Positions 56,431 to 64,000 of a stretch of DNA of 64,000 nucleotides are shown here, piece by piece. Location: IMG/VR virus record IMGVR_UViG_3300037153_000221, positions 1-64,000 of that record; one strand, given 5' to 3'. Made by a program: the position numbers and the translations under genes. This DNA is from a virus. Under the pieces are notes generated by a model that saw only the letters and a program-made list of their open reading frames with translations, was not told where the DNA came from and did no database searches. Each line of letters opens with the position of its first letter. The stretch's first letter is position 1.

Positions 56431-56883
56431 ATGAGCATGGAAGACCCGGCGCTCCCGCCCGAAACCGATCAACCTCCGGACCGTAGTCAGGAGCTAGTGG
56501 ACTACGCCTTGGACTGGATGCAGTCCTCGGCGATCAAGGTCATCGGCGCCAAGCTCCTGCCGCTGATCCTCGGCTCCGGCGCGCTCGCCACCGGCCTGGC
56601 CTGGCTCCAGGACGCCATCGGCATCGACCTCAGTCCAGCCGCCGTGACCGGCCTGATCGGCACGATCATCGCGGGCGCCGTCGTCATGGCGTTCGCGTAC
56701 GTGCGCAACCACGGGCGCGGCGCGGCGCAACTGGGCACGGCCCTGGTCGAGCTTCAGAAGTTGCGCGAGGCCGGGCAGCAATACTTCGATCCGTCCACCA
56801 CGAGCATCCCGGAGCCGGGCGAGGGCTACCGTGAACCTTCGGTGCCTCCGGGGATCGCAGGGCCGGGCGTGAACAAGCCGTGA
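56431..56883 (+). CDS. holin-like membrane protein (150 aa)
   Basis: GAGGAGGTAGAC before ATG, 11 nt after the lysin. Two membrane segments (KLLPLILGSGALATGLAW and VTGLIGTIIAGAVVMAFAY) and polar ends match a holin. Located between two lysins. Exact class is not assigned. Confidence 0.65.
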   Translation: MSMEDPALPPETDQPPDRSQELVDYALDWMQSSAIKVIGAKLLPLILGSGALATGLAWLQDAIGIDLSPAAVTGLIGTIIAGAVVMAFAYVRNHGRGAAQLGTALVELQKLREAGQQYFDPSTTSIPEPGEGYREPSVPPGIAGPGVNKP

Positions 56884-57629
56884 GCCTGCCGTCCACGCCG
56901 AACCGGGCCATCCCGTACGTCATCAAAGAAGGTGACAGCGGCTGGCCCGTGTACGGACTACAGCGGATGCTCAATGGCCATGGCGTCAAGATCGCATCCG
57001 ATGGCGACTTCGGTCCAGCCACCGAGAAGAAGACCAAGGAGGCGCAGAAGCGCCTGAAGCTCACGCAGGACGGCATAGCCGGTCCCAAGACGCAGGCCAG
57101 CCTCTGCGTCGAACTCGCCAACGAGACCACGATCCACGGCCTGCCGGTCGGACTCTCGCGGTCGGTTATGGAGGGCGAGTCGGGCTACTTCCTCGGCGCC
57201 GTCAACTGGAGCGTCATCGGGGGTGTGGACTGCGGCGTCGTGCAGCAGCGCGTGCTGGGGCCGGTCTTCAGCCCGACGATCATGATGGACGCCTTCGACC
57301 CCAACAAGTCACTTGTCAGGTCGATGCACCTGCTGGACGAGCGCGCCGAGACCTACTTCGACCGGCCGGGTGTCGTCAGGCGTCAGGACCGGCTGGAGTA
57401 CAGCATCCGCCTCGGCCTGCTCGCGCACAACTGGCCGTGGGCCGCACAGCAACTGGCGGACGGCCACCCGCTCTCCACGACCAAGGAGGCGACGTGGGTT
57501 CCGGCCGGACTAAAGTTCCCGGACGGCACCCCCGTGCACTCGTACGCGGACTGGTCGCAGTTCTACGCCATGGGCGGTCCGCACGGCGAGGCCAAGATGA
57601 CCAGGTATGTCAGGACGTGGCCGAAGTGA
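56880..57629 (+). CDS. second lysin: peptidoglycan-binding plus lysozyme-like domain
   Basis: GTG overlaps the holin stop (GTGA). N-terminal PG_binding_1 domain (residues 10-75; VYGLQRMLNGHG, SDGDFGPATEKK). The second half has a lysozyme/transglycosylase-like look (SVMEGESGYFLGAVNWSV with Glu at about 98). Actinophages often carry two lysins. Which bond it cuts is not clear. Confidence 0.65.
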   Translation: MSLPSTPNRAIPYVIKEGDSGWPVYGLQRMLNGHGVKIASDGDFGPATEKKTKEAQKRLKLTQDGIAGPKTQASLCVELANETTIHGLPVGLSRSVMEGESGYFLGAVNWSVIGGVDCGVVQQRVLGPVFSPTIMMDAFDPNKSLVRSMHLLDERAETYFDRPGVVRRQDRLEYSIRLGLLAHNWPWAAQQLADGHPLSTTKEATWVPAGLKFPDGTPVHSYADWSQFYAMGGPHGEAKMTRYVRTWPK

Positions 57630-58072
57630 ACGGCTCACAATGCAACTGGCACCTGGACAGCCTGGACGTTCCGGAGGCGAGTGATCCCATGGCCGAGATC
57701 GCCGAACTGAAGTCCAACGCCAAGGTCATCGACCTGTCCGGCGACCGCGCCGAACTGACGGCGCGCTTCAACAAGACGATGGAGAAGGAAGCGGGCTACT
57801 CGTACTACTCGAACCTGGAGTGCCACCTGAAGTGGACGCAGCCGGGTCCGAAGTACGCGAACGACCGCAACCCCTGCTACGACTGCCCGTACTACACCGA
57901 GGACCACTTCAACGAAGCGCGCGCCCTGCTGTGCGCCCTCGGCCGCGAGCAGAACGACCTCCTGGACGCGATGTACGCGCTGGACGCGCTCGCGGCGCTC
58001 GACGCCGAGCTAGCGCGCGTACACGACGCCGAGATCGGCGCGTCCGTCGAACTCGCCGCCGCCCTGCTGTAA
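57626..58072 (+). CDS. hypothetical protein with Cys motif (148 aa)
   Basis: GTG overlaps the lysin stop. Cysteines in NPCYDCPYY and a later Leu/Ala-rich helix (ALDALAALDAELARV). Function unknown; coupled to the lysin gene. Confidence 0.5.
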   Translation: MNGSQCNWHLDSLDVPEASDPMAEIAELKSNAKVIDLSGDRAELTARFNKTMEKEAGYSYYSNLECHLKWTQPGPKYANDRNPCYDCPYYTEDHFNEARALLCALGREQNDLLDAMYALDALAALDAELARVHDAEIGASVELAAALL

Positions 58073-58081
58073 GGGGCGGCG

Positions 58082-58537
58082 GTGTCGGACCCCAAGCCCT
58101 TCACCTCGCACAAGGCGGCGACCGTCTTCCTGCGCGTGCCGCACACCGACTGGGCGGCGATCAAGCGCGGCTCGAAGACGGAGTTCCGCACGCACGGCCT
58201 GGGATATCCGGCGCTGTTCAACGTCAAGACGCCAACTGCCGTCGTGGCCTACGTGATGCGCGGCAAGCCGCCGCGCTACGAGCACTGCATGTTGGTGCTG
58301 GAGGAGACCTTCAGGGAGCCGCTGGGCGCCATCTCGCCCGAATCGCTGGCGCGCGAGGGCTTCCCGGACATCGCGCACTTCCGGCGCTACTGGATGGGCC
58401 GCACCAAGCTGCGCTTCCGGCCGCTGTCGGAGGTGCAGGCGTATCGTGTGCGACCATACCGACAGGGCGACACCGCGATGCTGGGTCTCGTCCTGATGGA
58501 GCGCCTGTACGGGGACTACTTCAATGGAAAGCGCTGA
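58082..58537 (+). CDS. ASCH/PUA-like domain protein (151 aa)
   Basis: GTG with AAGGGGCGG upstream. Pattern AIKRGSKTEFRTHG, VLEETFREPLG, EGFPDIAHFRRYWM fits the ASCH (PUA-like) fold, which binds RNA or modified nucleic acid. The assignment is tentative. Confidence 0.5.
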   Translation: MSDPKPFTSHKAATVFLRVPHTDWAAIKRGSKTEFRTHGLGYPALFNVKTPTAVVAYVMRGKPPRYEHCMLVLEETFREPLGAISPESLAREGFPDIAHFRRYWMGRTKLRFRPLSEVQAYRVRPYRQGDTAMLGLVLMERLYGDYFNGKR

Positions 58538-58766
58538 AGTCTCGATCTACGACGCGATGGTCATGCTGCTCAACGCTGGGCGGCTACCGATCTTCCTGAT
58601 ATCGCCGGACGGCGAGGAGTGGATCATGCGCTACTACTACATGAAGCCGGAGTGTCCACTGATCCCCAACGACTACGGCGAGGAGCAGGGCGACTCCGTG
58701 GAGCGCGAGCGCATCCTGGTCGAGATCGTGTATTGGACCGGACTTGACATATGGTCGAGTGTGTAG
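58524..58766 (+). CDS. hypothetical protein (80 aa)
   Basis: Overlaps the previous gene by 14 nt. Acidic, with an aromatic YYYMKPECP segment. No family recognised. Confidence 0.5.
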   Translation: MESAEVSIYDAMVMLLNAGRLPIFLISPDGEEWIMRYYYMKPECPLIPNDYGEEQGDSVERERILVEIVYWTGLDIWSSV

Positions 58767-58780
58767 AAAGGAGGTGAAAG

Positions 58781-59035
58781 ATGGTTACCGCCAGGTTCAG
58801 GGTCACGCGCGTCACTCCCCAAGGCTGCACGCAGGAGGAGATCGACTCAGGCGAGAAGCAGCCGTACGCCTACGAAGTCGAGATGACGCCCGACTATGCC
58901 GGTGGACGCAACAAGCAGTGGTCTGAGGCCACGCCGCAGGGCGTCTTCCGGATGCTCATTACGAACCTCGCCGCAGTCGAGGCGTTGCCGCTGGGATCGC
59001 ACCAGCACATCACGCTGGAGACAGTGGACGAGTAG
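58781..59035 (+). CDS. hypothetical protein (84 aa)
   Basis: AAAGGAGGTGAAAG, a near-perfect ribosome-binding site, precedes ATG. Beta-rich; no family recognised. Confidence 0.55.
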   Translation: MVTARFRVTRVTPQGCTQEEIDSGEKQPYAYEVEMTPDYAGGRNKQWSEATPQGVFRMLITNLAAVEALPLGSHQHITLETVDE

Positions 59036-59055
59036 CGGTACGGCTGAGGATAAGG

Positions 59056-59481
59056 GTGTCCGGACCCAGCCAGACCGTCTACACCACCATGAGCACTCCG
59101 ATCATCGCCAACAAGGCCAGCTTCCACGAGGAGGCGCGCTACCAGATGTGCTGCGCCGTCTGCGGCACGACCAAGGGCTTCAACGCGCACCACGTCCTCT
59201 ACGCGCAGATCCTGGAGCGCGAGTATGGGCTGACTGGAAACGCGCTGTACGACACGCGCAACGCGCTGCGGATCTGCACCGAGAACGGCAACAACTGCCA
59301 CTCGCGCCACCACCACGCCGTCCGCAAGATCATGACCGTCGAACTGACGGACGAGAACGTCGCGTACGTGTTCGAGGTGATGGGCCTGTACGGCGCCGAC
59401 TGGCTTCGCCGGTACTACGACGACGACGTGCAGGACAGCCGGATCGTCAAACTGGAGTCCGAACTTAGGGTGGCGGCATGA
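59056..59481 (+). CDS. HNH endonuclease
   Basis: GTG at 59056, or ATG at 59089. CAVCGTTKGFNAHHV, then NALRICTENGNNCHSRHHH gives an HNH/zinc motif (CxxC, HH, N, CHSRHHH). HNH enzymes near phage terminases help in packaging; this one may do so, or be a selfish nuclease. Confidence 0.7.
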   Translation: MSGPSQTVYTTMSTPIIANKASFHEEARYQMCCAVCGTTKGFNAHHVLYAQILEREYGLTGNALYDTRNALRICTENGNNCHSRHHHAVRKIMTVELTDENVAYVFEVMGLYGADWLRRYYDDDVQDSRIVKLESELRVAA

Positions 59482-59597
59482 ATCCCCCTTACGACGGAAA
59501 GCTGTTCACGGTGGACCTGATCCTCAAGCTCCTCGGCATCGAGATCAAGGTCGTTGGCACCATCGAGATGCTGGACATCAGGCGGGAACTGACGTGA
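59478..59597 (+). CDS. small hypothetical protein (39 aa)
   Basis: ATG to TGA, overlapping both neighbours (ATGA and GTGA-type junction), so translation is likely. Hydrophobic beta pattern (LILKLLGIEIKVVGTIEML). Function unknown. Confidence 0.5.
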   Translation: MNPPYDGKLFTVDLILKLLGIEIKVVGTIEMLDIRRELT

Positions 59598-60265
59598 GCG
59601 CGCTCCTGCCGCCCACGCCGTTCAACAACTTCGAGGTGGAGATGCCTGCGGGCGGGAAGATGTACCTCCAGTCCGACGAGGAGGTGGAGTTGTGGGACAA
59701 GACGATGGAGCGGTACATGGACGACTACCACCTCACGAACATCAACGACCTACACCTCCTGGGCGCGATCCTCCAGCAGCAAGTCCTGCTGTTCCGCTCG
59801 CAGCGGATGCTCAACGGCATGGAGGCCGAGCTAGACAACGCAGGCGTGCCGACCGGCCGCTACATCCAGCACAAGCTCGACGCCGAGCAGACGGTCGCGG
59901 CGCAGAAGCTCATGAACACGGCCACCACCCAGATCACGTCGCTGGAGCGCACGCTGGGCTTGACAAAGGAGCAGCGAGAGGCTGGCGGACAGGTGTCGGT
60001 GCCGAACTACATTCGGACGCTAAAGCGCGCGGCGCACGCGCGGGGCATCCACATCTCGAAGCGTGTAATCGCGTATGAGAAGTTCGTCCAGGACTTCTCG
60101 TGGCGGCTGCGTGTCCTCCAGAACGCCGACGCGGAGGACCGGGCATACCATGACCTCTCCCCGGAGAAGCTGTGCGACTGGGCGCGGGATCAGATCGCGG
60201 AGCTAGCCGAGGTGGACAGGAAGTTCGCGCGTGAGATCGGTGCGCTCTACGTTGGAAAGCTCTGA
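59594..60265 (+). CDS. probable terminase small subunit or packaging protein
   Basis: GTG overlaps the previous stop. 223 residues, helical, with coiled-coil-like sections and phrase TKEQREAGGQVSVPNYIRTL. It lies 830 nt before the large terminase, where the small subunit is expected. No HTH is clear, so the assignment is by position. Confidence 0.45.
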   Translation: MSALLPPTPFNNFEVEMPAGGKMYLQSDEEVELWDKTMERYMDDYHLTNINDLHLLGAILQQQVLLFRSQRMLNGMEAELDNAGVPTGRYIQHKLDAEQTVAAQKLMNTATTQITSLERTLGLTKEQREAGGQVSVPNYIRTLKRAAHARGIHISKRVIAYEKFVQDFSWRLRVLQNADAEDRAYHDLSPEKLCDWARDQIAELAEVDRKFAREIGALYVGKL

Positions 60266-60599
60266 GAAGGCCGATCTGTACCTGGTCCTATGGCGAGCCT
60301 GGGGTATCAACAGTTTCGCAGCGAGCAACATGTTCGCTCGCGGGCAAGTGTCCATCGACGGCTTCGTCGTGCCGCATCCGTGGGCGCGCAACCACTGGAC
60401 CAAGCAGCAGTTGTACGGCCGGATGCTGACGTGTATGCGCGGACAGGTGAGGCTGTACGGATCGGCCATCGACCGGACGTGCGTAGTGGTCAACGAGCAA
60501 CTGGAGTTACGCCGTGAGCCTCACTCCGCACGAGCGCGAGTTCATGGAACGCTTCGCCTCGCTGCCGAACCCACTCGGTTGGAAGCCAGCGGGTCGTGA
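60231..60599 (+). CDS. hypothetical protein with overlapping 3' end (about 120 aa)
   Basis: Start is uncertain (GTG 60231, GTG 60240 or TTG 60252, all within the end of the previous gene). Core GQVSIDGFVVPHPWARNHWT and TKQQLYGRMLTC. The last 86 nt overlap the next gene in another frame. Confidence 0.4.
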   Translation: MRSVRSTLESSEKADLYLVLWRAWGINSFAASNMFARGQVSIDGFVVPHPWARNHWTKQQLYGRMLTCMRGQVRLYGSAIDRTCVVVNEQLELRREPHSARARVHGTLRLAAEPTRLEASGS

Positions 60600-60723
60600 C
60601 GAGGACGGCGTGGCGCAGATGCAGTGCGTCACGCACGGCCAGGGCACCATGACCGTCACGATCATGAAGATCACGGAGAAGGGGCTGGTGTACAGCCACC
60701 GGAGGTACATCTACGATGGCTAA
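60514..60723 (+). CDS. hypothetical protein (69 aa)
   Basis: GTG start. Beta-rich with His/Met; no family recognised. Overlaps the HNH gene by 8 nt. Confidence 0.5.
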   Translation: MSLTPHEREFMERFASLPNPLGWKPAGRDEDGVAQMQCVTHGQGTMTVTIMKITEKGLVYSHRRYIYDG

Positions 60724-61102
60724 GCTGTGCGAGTGCGGCTGTGGACGGCCGACAAAGCCCGCAACGCAGACTCGGCGCCGCGACGGCGTGGTCAAGGGCG
60801 AGCCGCAGCGCTTTGTGAAGGGTCACGCCCGTCGCGTTGGACGGCCCCCGGTTCGACGTGGCGACGGCTGCCTGATCTGGCAGGGCAGGCCATCAGCACA
60901 GGGTTATGGACGGACTGTAGTTGACGGCAAGACCATCCCGGCGCATGTCGCGGTATGGGTGGAGGCGAACGGTCCGGTTCCCGAGGACCACGAGATCGAC
61001 CACACCTGTTTCGAGCGCATGTGTGTAGAGTTGACGCATCTGGAGTGTGTGACGCGAGCGGAGAACCGCAGGCGTGCAGCGCTGAGGAGATGGCATGGCT
61101 AA
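60716..61102 (+). CDS. HNH endonuclease (homing-type, 128 aa)
   Basis: CECGCGRPTK zinc start, then GYGRTVVDGKTIPAHVAVWV, HEIDHTCFERMCVELTHLEC, ENRRRA: the HNH_3-type homing endonuclease pattern. Two HNH genes flank the packaging genes here. Overlaps the terminase gene by 8 nt. Confidence 0.7.
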   Translation: MAKLCECGCGRPTKPATQTRRRDGVVKGEPQRFVKGHARRVGRPPVRRGDGCLIWQGRPSAQGYGRTVVDGKTIPAHVAVWVEANGPVPEDHEIDHTCFERMCVELTHLECVTRAENRRRAALRRWHG

Positions 61103-62897
61103 GGGCGAACTGGGGTTCATCGACGGCCAGCACAACGTCGAGATGACGGACGGCGTGTGGCGCTTTGACGATGACGACTGGGCCTTGATCGCCATGCTCA
61201 TGGACCCGATCCACTGCGCAGAGCTTCTGTTCGAGGACCCGAAGAATCGAGACCAGGGTGGGTGCTACAGGGTCTGGGATTACCAATACGGCTTGTTCCG
61301 CCGCACCGACAACTACGAGGGCTACCCGTGCGCTCGTACAGTGGGCAAGACGGAGAGCATGAAGGCCGACGCGGTGTCTCACGTCTTCCGGCGCCAGGGC
61401 GAGGGGATGCTGATAACGGCGCCGGAGTTGATCCACCTGATGCCGCTGTGCGACGCCATCGAGGAGCGCATCCGTGACACGCGCCTGACGCGCGACTTCC
61501 TGGACACCCGCAACCAGAAGACCGGCTTCAACCACCGGCCCTTCCAGGCCGACTTCCTGGACGGCACCAAGATCATCGGGCGCATCCCCAAGCTCACGGG
61601 CACGGGCGTCAAGGGCCAGCACGTTCCCGACCTACGCATCGAGGAGGGCCAGGACTACCCGGAGAAGGGCTGGATCGAAGTCCACGAGACCGTGATGAAG
61701 GACCATGTGGACGGCGACGGCGAGGGCGACTTCACGTACATCTTCTACGGCGTGCACTCCGGCGCGCGCGACGGGCGCTTCTACCGGCTGTCCACGTCCG
61801 GCGAGTTCAGGATCTCCACGATCACCGCCGTGATGCGGCCGGGCTGGGGTCCAGACGAGAAGGCGCGGGCGGCGGCCATCTACGGCGGAACTCAAGCTCC
61901 GGACTACCGGCGCAACATCCTGGGCGAAGCCGGGGGAGCGTCGTCGGCGTTCTTCGTCACCGCGCGCCTGATGGCCTGCTTGGACCAGGACCGCGAGAGC
62001 GACTACAACACCGTCCACTGGAAGCGCCAGGCGCTGATGGCCGAGGAGATCGACCGGATGATCGGCGACCTGTCCGGCGTGCCGAAGGAGCAGCACACGG
62101 AGATCATGTACGACACGCTCAAGACGCTCGTGGACCTTCCCGAGCTACCGAACGTGCAGCAGATCTACCTCGGTGGCGACATCGGCCTCGTCAACGACCC
62201 GACCGTGCTGACGCTGTGGGCGGTCCAGCCGGACACCAAGAAGCGCTCGCGCATCCGGCTCGTGCGCATGTTCCACCTCTGGCGCTTCCGCGAGAAGATG
62301 ATCCGCCAGTTGCTGTACATCATCGGCTGGCGCTACGGGCAGCGTCTGCGGGGCGCGGGCATCGACGTGACGGGGCTGGGCCTGCCGATCTTCCAGGCCA
62401 TCGAGGACGACGAGGCGGCGCCGCAGCACCTCGTGGACGTGACGCGCGGCTACGTCTTCAACGCCAAGGTGCCCATCGGCGTGGACAAGAGCCTCGTCAC
62501 GCAGGACTCGCAGGGGCGCCTGCGCGACCATCTCGGCAACATGGTGGAGAAGCTGGAGGACCCGTTCACGCGCGAGGAGCGCTACGTCGTCAAGATGACG
62601 ATGATCGAAGCCTCGACGCGCTACTTGCGAGAGTTCGTGGACGCGATGTACCTCCAACTGCCGTTCGATCCTGAGATCGCAGGGGACTTCCAGGGCGAGA
62701 CCGAGCAGCGCGTGAAGGCCATGGCGGGCGTCCGGAAGAAGCCCAACGCCTTCCACATCCTGGACTCGGCACGCGCCTTCGCCATGGTGTTCAAGGCGGC
62801 CGACGTGGAGGCGCAGACCAAGGTGACCGCACAGCAGCCGGTGCTCGCGCGCGCCGTGGACGTGCGCGGGTCGGCGTCAATGGCTGGAGTGACATGA
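61095..62897 (+). CDS. terL: terminase large subunit
   Basis: 600 residues. ATPase domain: Walker A variant ARTVGKTE near residue 78 and Walker B-like LRIEEGQDY near 180. RNase H-like nuclease domain: YLGGDIGLVNDPTVLTLW (Asp near 360) and a later GIDVTGLG and AIEDDE acidic group. It packages DNA into the prohead and cuts it. Coupled to the portal-proximal genes by ATGA. Confidence 0.85.
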   Translation: MAKGELGFIDGQHNVEMTDGVWRFDDDDWALIAMLMDPIHCAELLFEDPKNRDQGGCYRVWDYQYGLFRRTDNYEGYPCARTVGKTESMKADAVSHVFRRQGEGMLITAPELIHLMPLCDAIEERIRDTRLTRDFLDTRNQKTGFNHRPFQADFLDGTKIIGRIPKLTGTGVKGQHVPDLRIEEGQDYPEKGWIEVHETVMKDHVDGDGEGDFTYIFYGVHSGARDGRFYRLSTSGEFRISTITAVMRPGWGPDEKARAAAIYGGTQAPDYRRNILGEAGGASSAFFVTARLMACLDQDRESDYNTVHWKRQALMAEEIDRMIGDLSGVPKEQHTEIMYDTLKTLVDLPELPNVQQIYLGGDIGLVNDPTVLTLWAVQPDTKKRSRIRLVRMFHLWRFREKMIRQLLYIIGWRYGQRLRGAGIDVTGLGLPIFQAIEDDEAAPQHLVDVTRGYVFNAKVPIGVDKSLVTQDSQGRLRDHLGNMVEKLEDPFTREERYVVKMTMIEASTRYLREFVDAMYLQLPFDPEIAGDFQGETEQRVKAMAGVRKKPNAFHILDSARAFAMVFKAADVEAQTKVTAQQPVLARAVDVRGSASMAGVT

Positions 62898-63091
62898 GCA
62901 AGATACTGGTCCAGCAGCGTCCGGGCGGCCCTGTCCGCTTGGCGACGCGCGAGGAGAAGTGCCAGCACATCTGGGTGCCCAAGCAGGCGTGGAGCGGCGG
63001 CAGGCAGCACCACTACTGCATCAACTGCCCGGCCACCTGCGTCGGCGATCCGGTGGCTCTGGGGCGCACCAGTGGAACTCGCAGAGATTAG
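62894..63091 (+). CDS. hypothetical Cys/His protein (65 aa)
   Basis: ATG overlaps the terminase stop. EKCQHIWVPK, QHHYCINCPATC look metal-binding. No family recognised; overlaps the next gene by 20 nt. Confidence 0.45.
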   Translation: MSKILVQQRPGGPVRLATREEKCQHIWVPKQAWSGGRQHHYCINCPATCVGDPVALGRTSGTRRD

Positions 63092-63479
63092 GCGCCGACT
63101 GGAGTCCGCGCTTCCTCTGCGCATCCCGCAGTTCGACCCCAACACTCCACCGCGCGAGAAGATCAGCAAGCTGGAGGACTACATCCTGACGTGCGCCTAC
63201 CATCGCGGCGAATTGGAGGAGGCGCTGCACTGGTGCCTCGAAGCCGGGAAGAAGCTGCGCGCCCAGTGGGATGACATACAGGGCTACGAGGTGGGCCTGC
63301 CGACGCGGCCGACCAAAGAGCAGATCGACCTGTCCAAACGTCACGTCGCGCCGCAGATCTGGGCCGGACTGGACGAGGCCCGCACCCTGACCGAGAGCAT
63401 AAAGAGGCAGATTTCTCGCTTGGGCGGGAGCGACTACGACGCCGCCAGTCGCGCTTACACCATGCTCAGCGGGTCTTAG
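63072..63479 (+). CDS. hypothetical protein (135 aa)
   Basis: GTG start (63072). Helical with coiled-coil-like sections (IRRRLESALPLRIPQF). Between terminase and portal genes, so a packaging or head-related helper is plausible. Confidence 0.5.
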   Translation: MELAEIRRRLESALPLRIPQFDPNTPPREKISKLEDYILTCAYHRGELEEALHWCLEAGKKLRAQWDDIQGYEVGLPTRPTKEQIDLSKRHVAPQIWAGLDEARTLTESIKRQISRLGGSDYDAASRAYTMLSGS

Positions 63480-63504
63480 GCGCCCAATCTCAGGGCTTGA
63501 GTCG

Positions 63505-63510
63505 TAGATT
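63505..63510 (+). promoter_or_regulatory. leaderless-type -10 box of the portal gene
   Basis: TAGATT, 6 nt before ATG 63517, as at 44551. No Shine-Dalgarno. Confidence 0.5.
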
Positions 63511-63516
63511 AGGGCT

Positions 63517-64000
63517 ATGCCCGAGGCCCAGGAATCCCCCGGCGCGCTCAAGGGTCGCCCTGGACCCGACAACGCGATCATCGACAACCGGACCGGCCTG
63601 CCGGACAACGTGGTCCGCGAGGCCGTCATGTCCTACTGGGTGGAGAGCGCCGCGTTGCAGTTCGGGACGCCGACGAACTTCCAGCTTTACAGCACCAACC
63701 AGGGGTCCAACATGCTGGCGCGGTCTCCCTTCGAGACCCCGAGCAACGTCCTGGACGAGATCAGGCTGGCGCGCCAGGTGGCCGAGTGCGACGACGACGT
63801 GCGCGCCGTCATCGACCAGATGGTCCACACCGCCTACCGCGACGGCATGGAGAACCACCACCCGGACCTGACGACACTTCACGTCTTCAACGAGATCGCC
63901 AAGCAGATGAACCTGGATCTCGCGCTCAAGGAGTTGCTGCGCGAGTACCTGATCGCGGCACAGGTGGTCACGCTGTCGCTGTTCACGCGGTCGCGGATCA
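63517..64000 (+). CDS. portal protein, N-terminal part (3' end outside window)
   Basis: 161 codons to the edge of the window. The text (LDEIRLARQVAECDDDVRAV, QMVHTAYRDGM) is typical of portal-protein N termini, and it follows the large terminase. Portals form the ring at the head vertex through which DNA passes. Confidence 0.65.
   Translation, partial: MPEAQESPGALKGRPGPDNAIIDNRTGLPDNVVREAVMSYWVESAALQFGTPTNFQLYSTNQGSNMLARSPFETPSNVLDEIRLARQVAECDDDVRAVIDQMVHTAYRDGMENHHPDLTTLHVFNEIAKQMNLDLALKELLREYLIAAQVVTLSLFTRSRI

Noticed and set aside
58744-58749. TTGACA as a -35 element before the 58781 gene
   Set aside because: It lies at the end of the previous coding gene and no -10 box follows at 16-19 nt.

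Overview
The window is 64 kb of a tailed double-stranded DNA phage (or prophage-like element) with high GC content. It shows the C-terminal end of a tape-measure protein, tail and receptor-binding genes, a DnaB-type helicase, an integrase, two cell-wall lysins, a large terminase and the start of a probable portal gene. The 1-kb scale layout (terminase and portal at the right edge, tape measure at the left edge) means the capsid and early tail genes lie outside the window, so the complete genome is larger than 64 kb. The host is probably an actinobacterium. Supporting signs are an Rpf-type wall-lytic domain, many GTG starts, leaderless-type promoters, and two secreted proteins whose C-terminal domain resembles secreted proteins of Thermoleophilia (Solirubrobacterales-like). 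The host class is an inference.

Layout. (1) 1-9375, + strand: tape-measure end and a tightly coupled tail module (distal tail, a tail hub with a duplicated discoidin-like domain, fibre, a probable zinc metallopeptidase, a terminal fibre-like protein). (2) 9513-20010, + strand: an Rpf-like wall hydrolase, then replication and recombination genes (annealing-protein-like, RusA-like, PD-(D/E)XK nuclease, replisome organiser, DUF1643 protein, DnaB) and small early proteins, ending in a sigma-factor-like gene. (3) 20007-38806, - strand: a long accessory arm in several operons. It holds a tyrosine integrase operon, an HTH protein, a cysteine-peptidase-like protein, a methyltransferase, a RuvB-like ATPase, an OB-like paralogue, and a MoxR ATPase next to a VWA protein with a 446-aa partner. 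(4) 38807-39438: a divergent intergenic region packed with direct and inverted repeats, the best origin or control-region candidate. (5) 39439-48630, + strand: a DNA-binding-like gene, a second long noncoding region with inverted repeats (41490-42631), many small coupled genes and a collagen-like fibre. (6) 48852-55680, + strand: two secreted proteins, a SLOG-type protein, and many tiny membrane and zinc-binding proteins. (7) 55740-64000, + strand: lysis cassette (M15-type peptidase, holin-like protein, second lysin), small genes, two HNH nucleases, terminase and portal.

Translation is strongly coupled: most neighbouring genes overlap by ATGA, GTGA or TGATG. Several single genes instead have a TAnnnT box 6-11 nt before the start codon and no ribosome-binding site, which points to leaderless transcripts. 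The unusual parts most worth following are the repeat region at 38.9-39.25 kb, the MoxR/VWA cluster with competing hairpins between its two genes, the tail metallopeptidase, the paired secreted proteins, and the apparent absence of several palindromic restriction sites.
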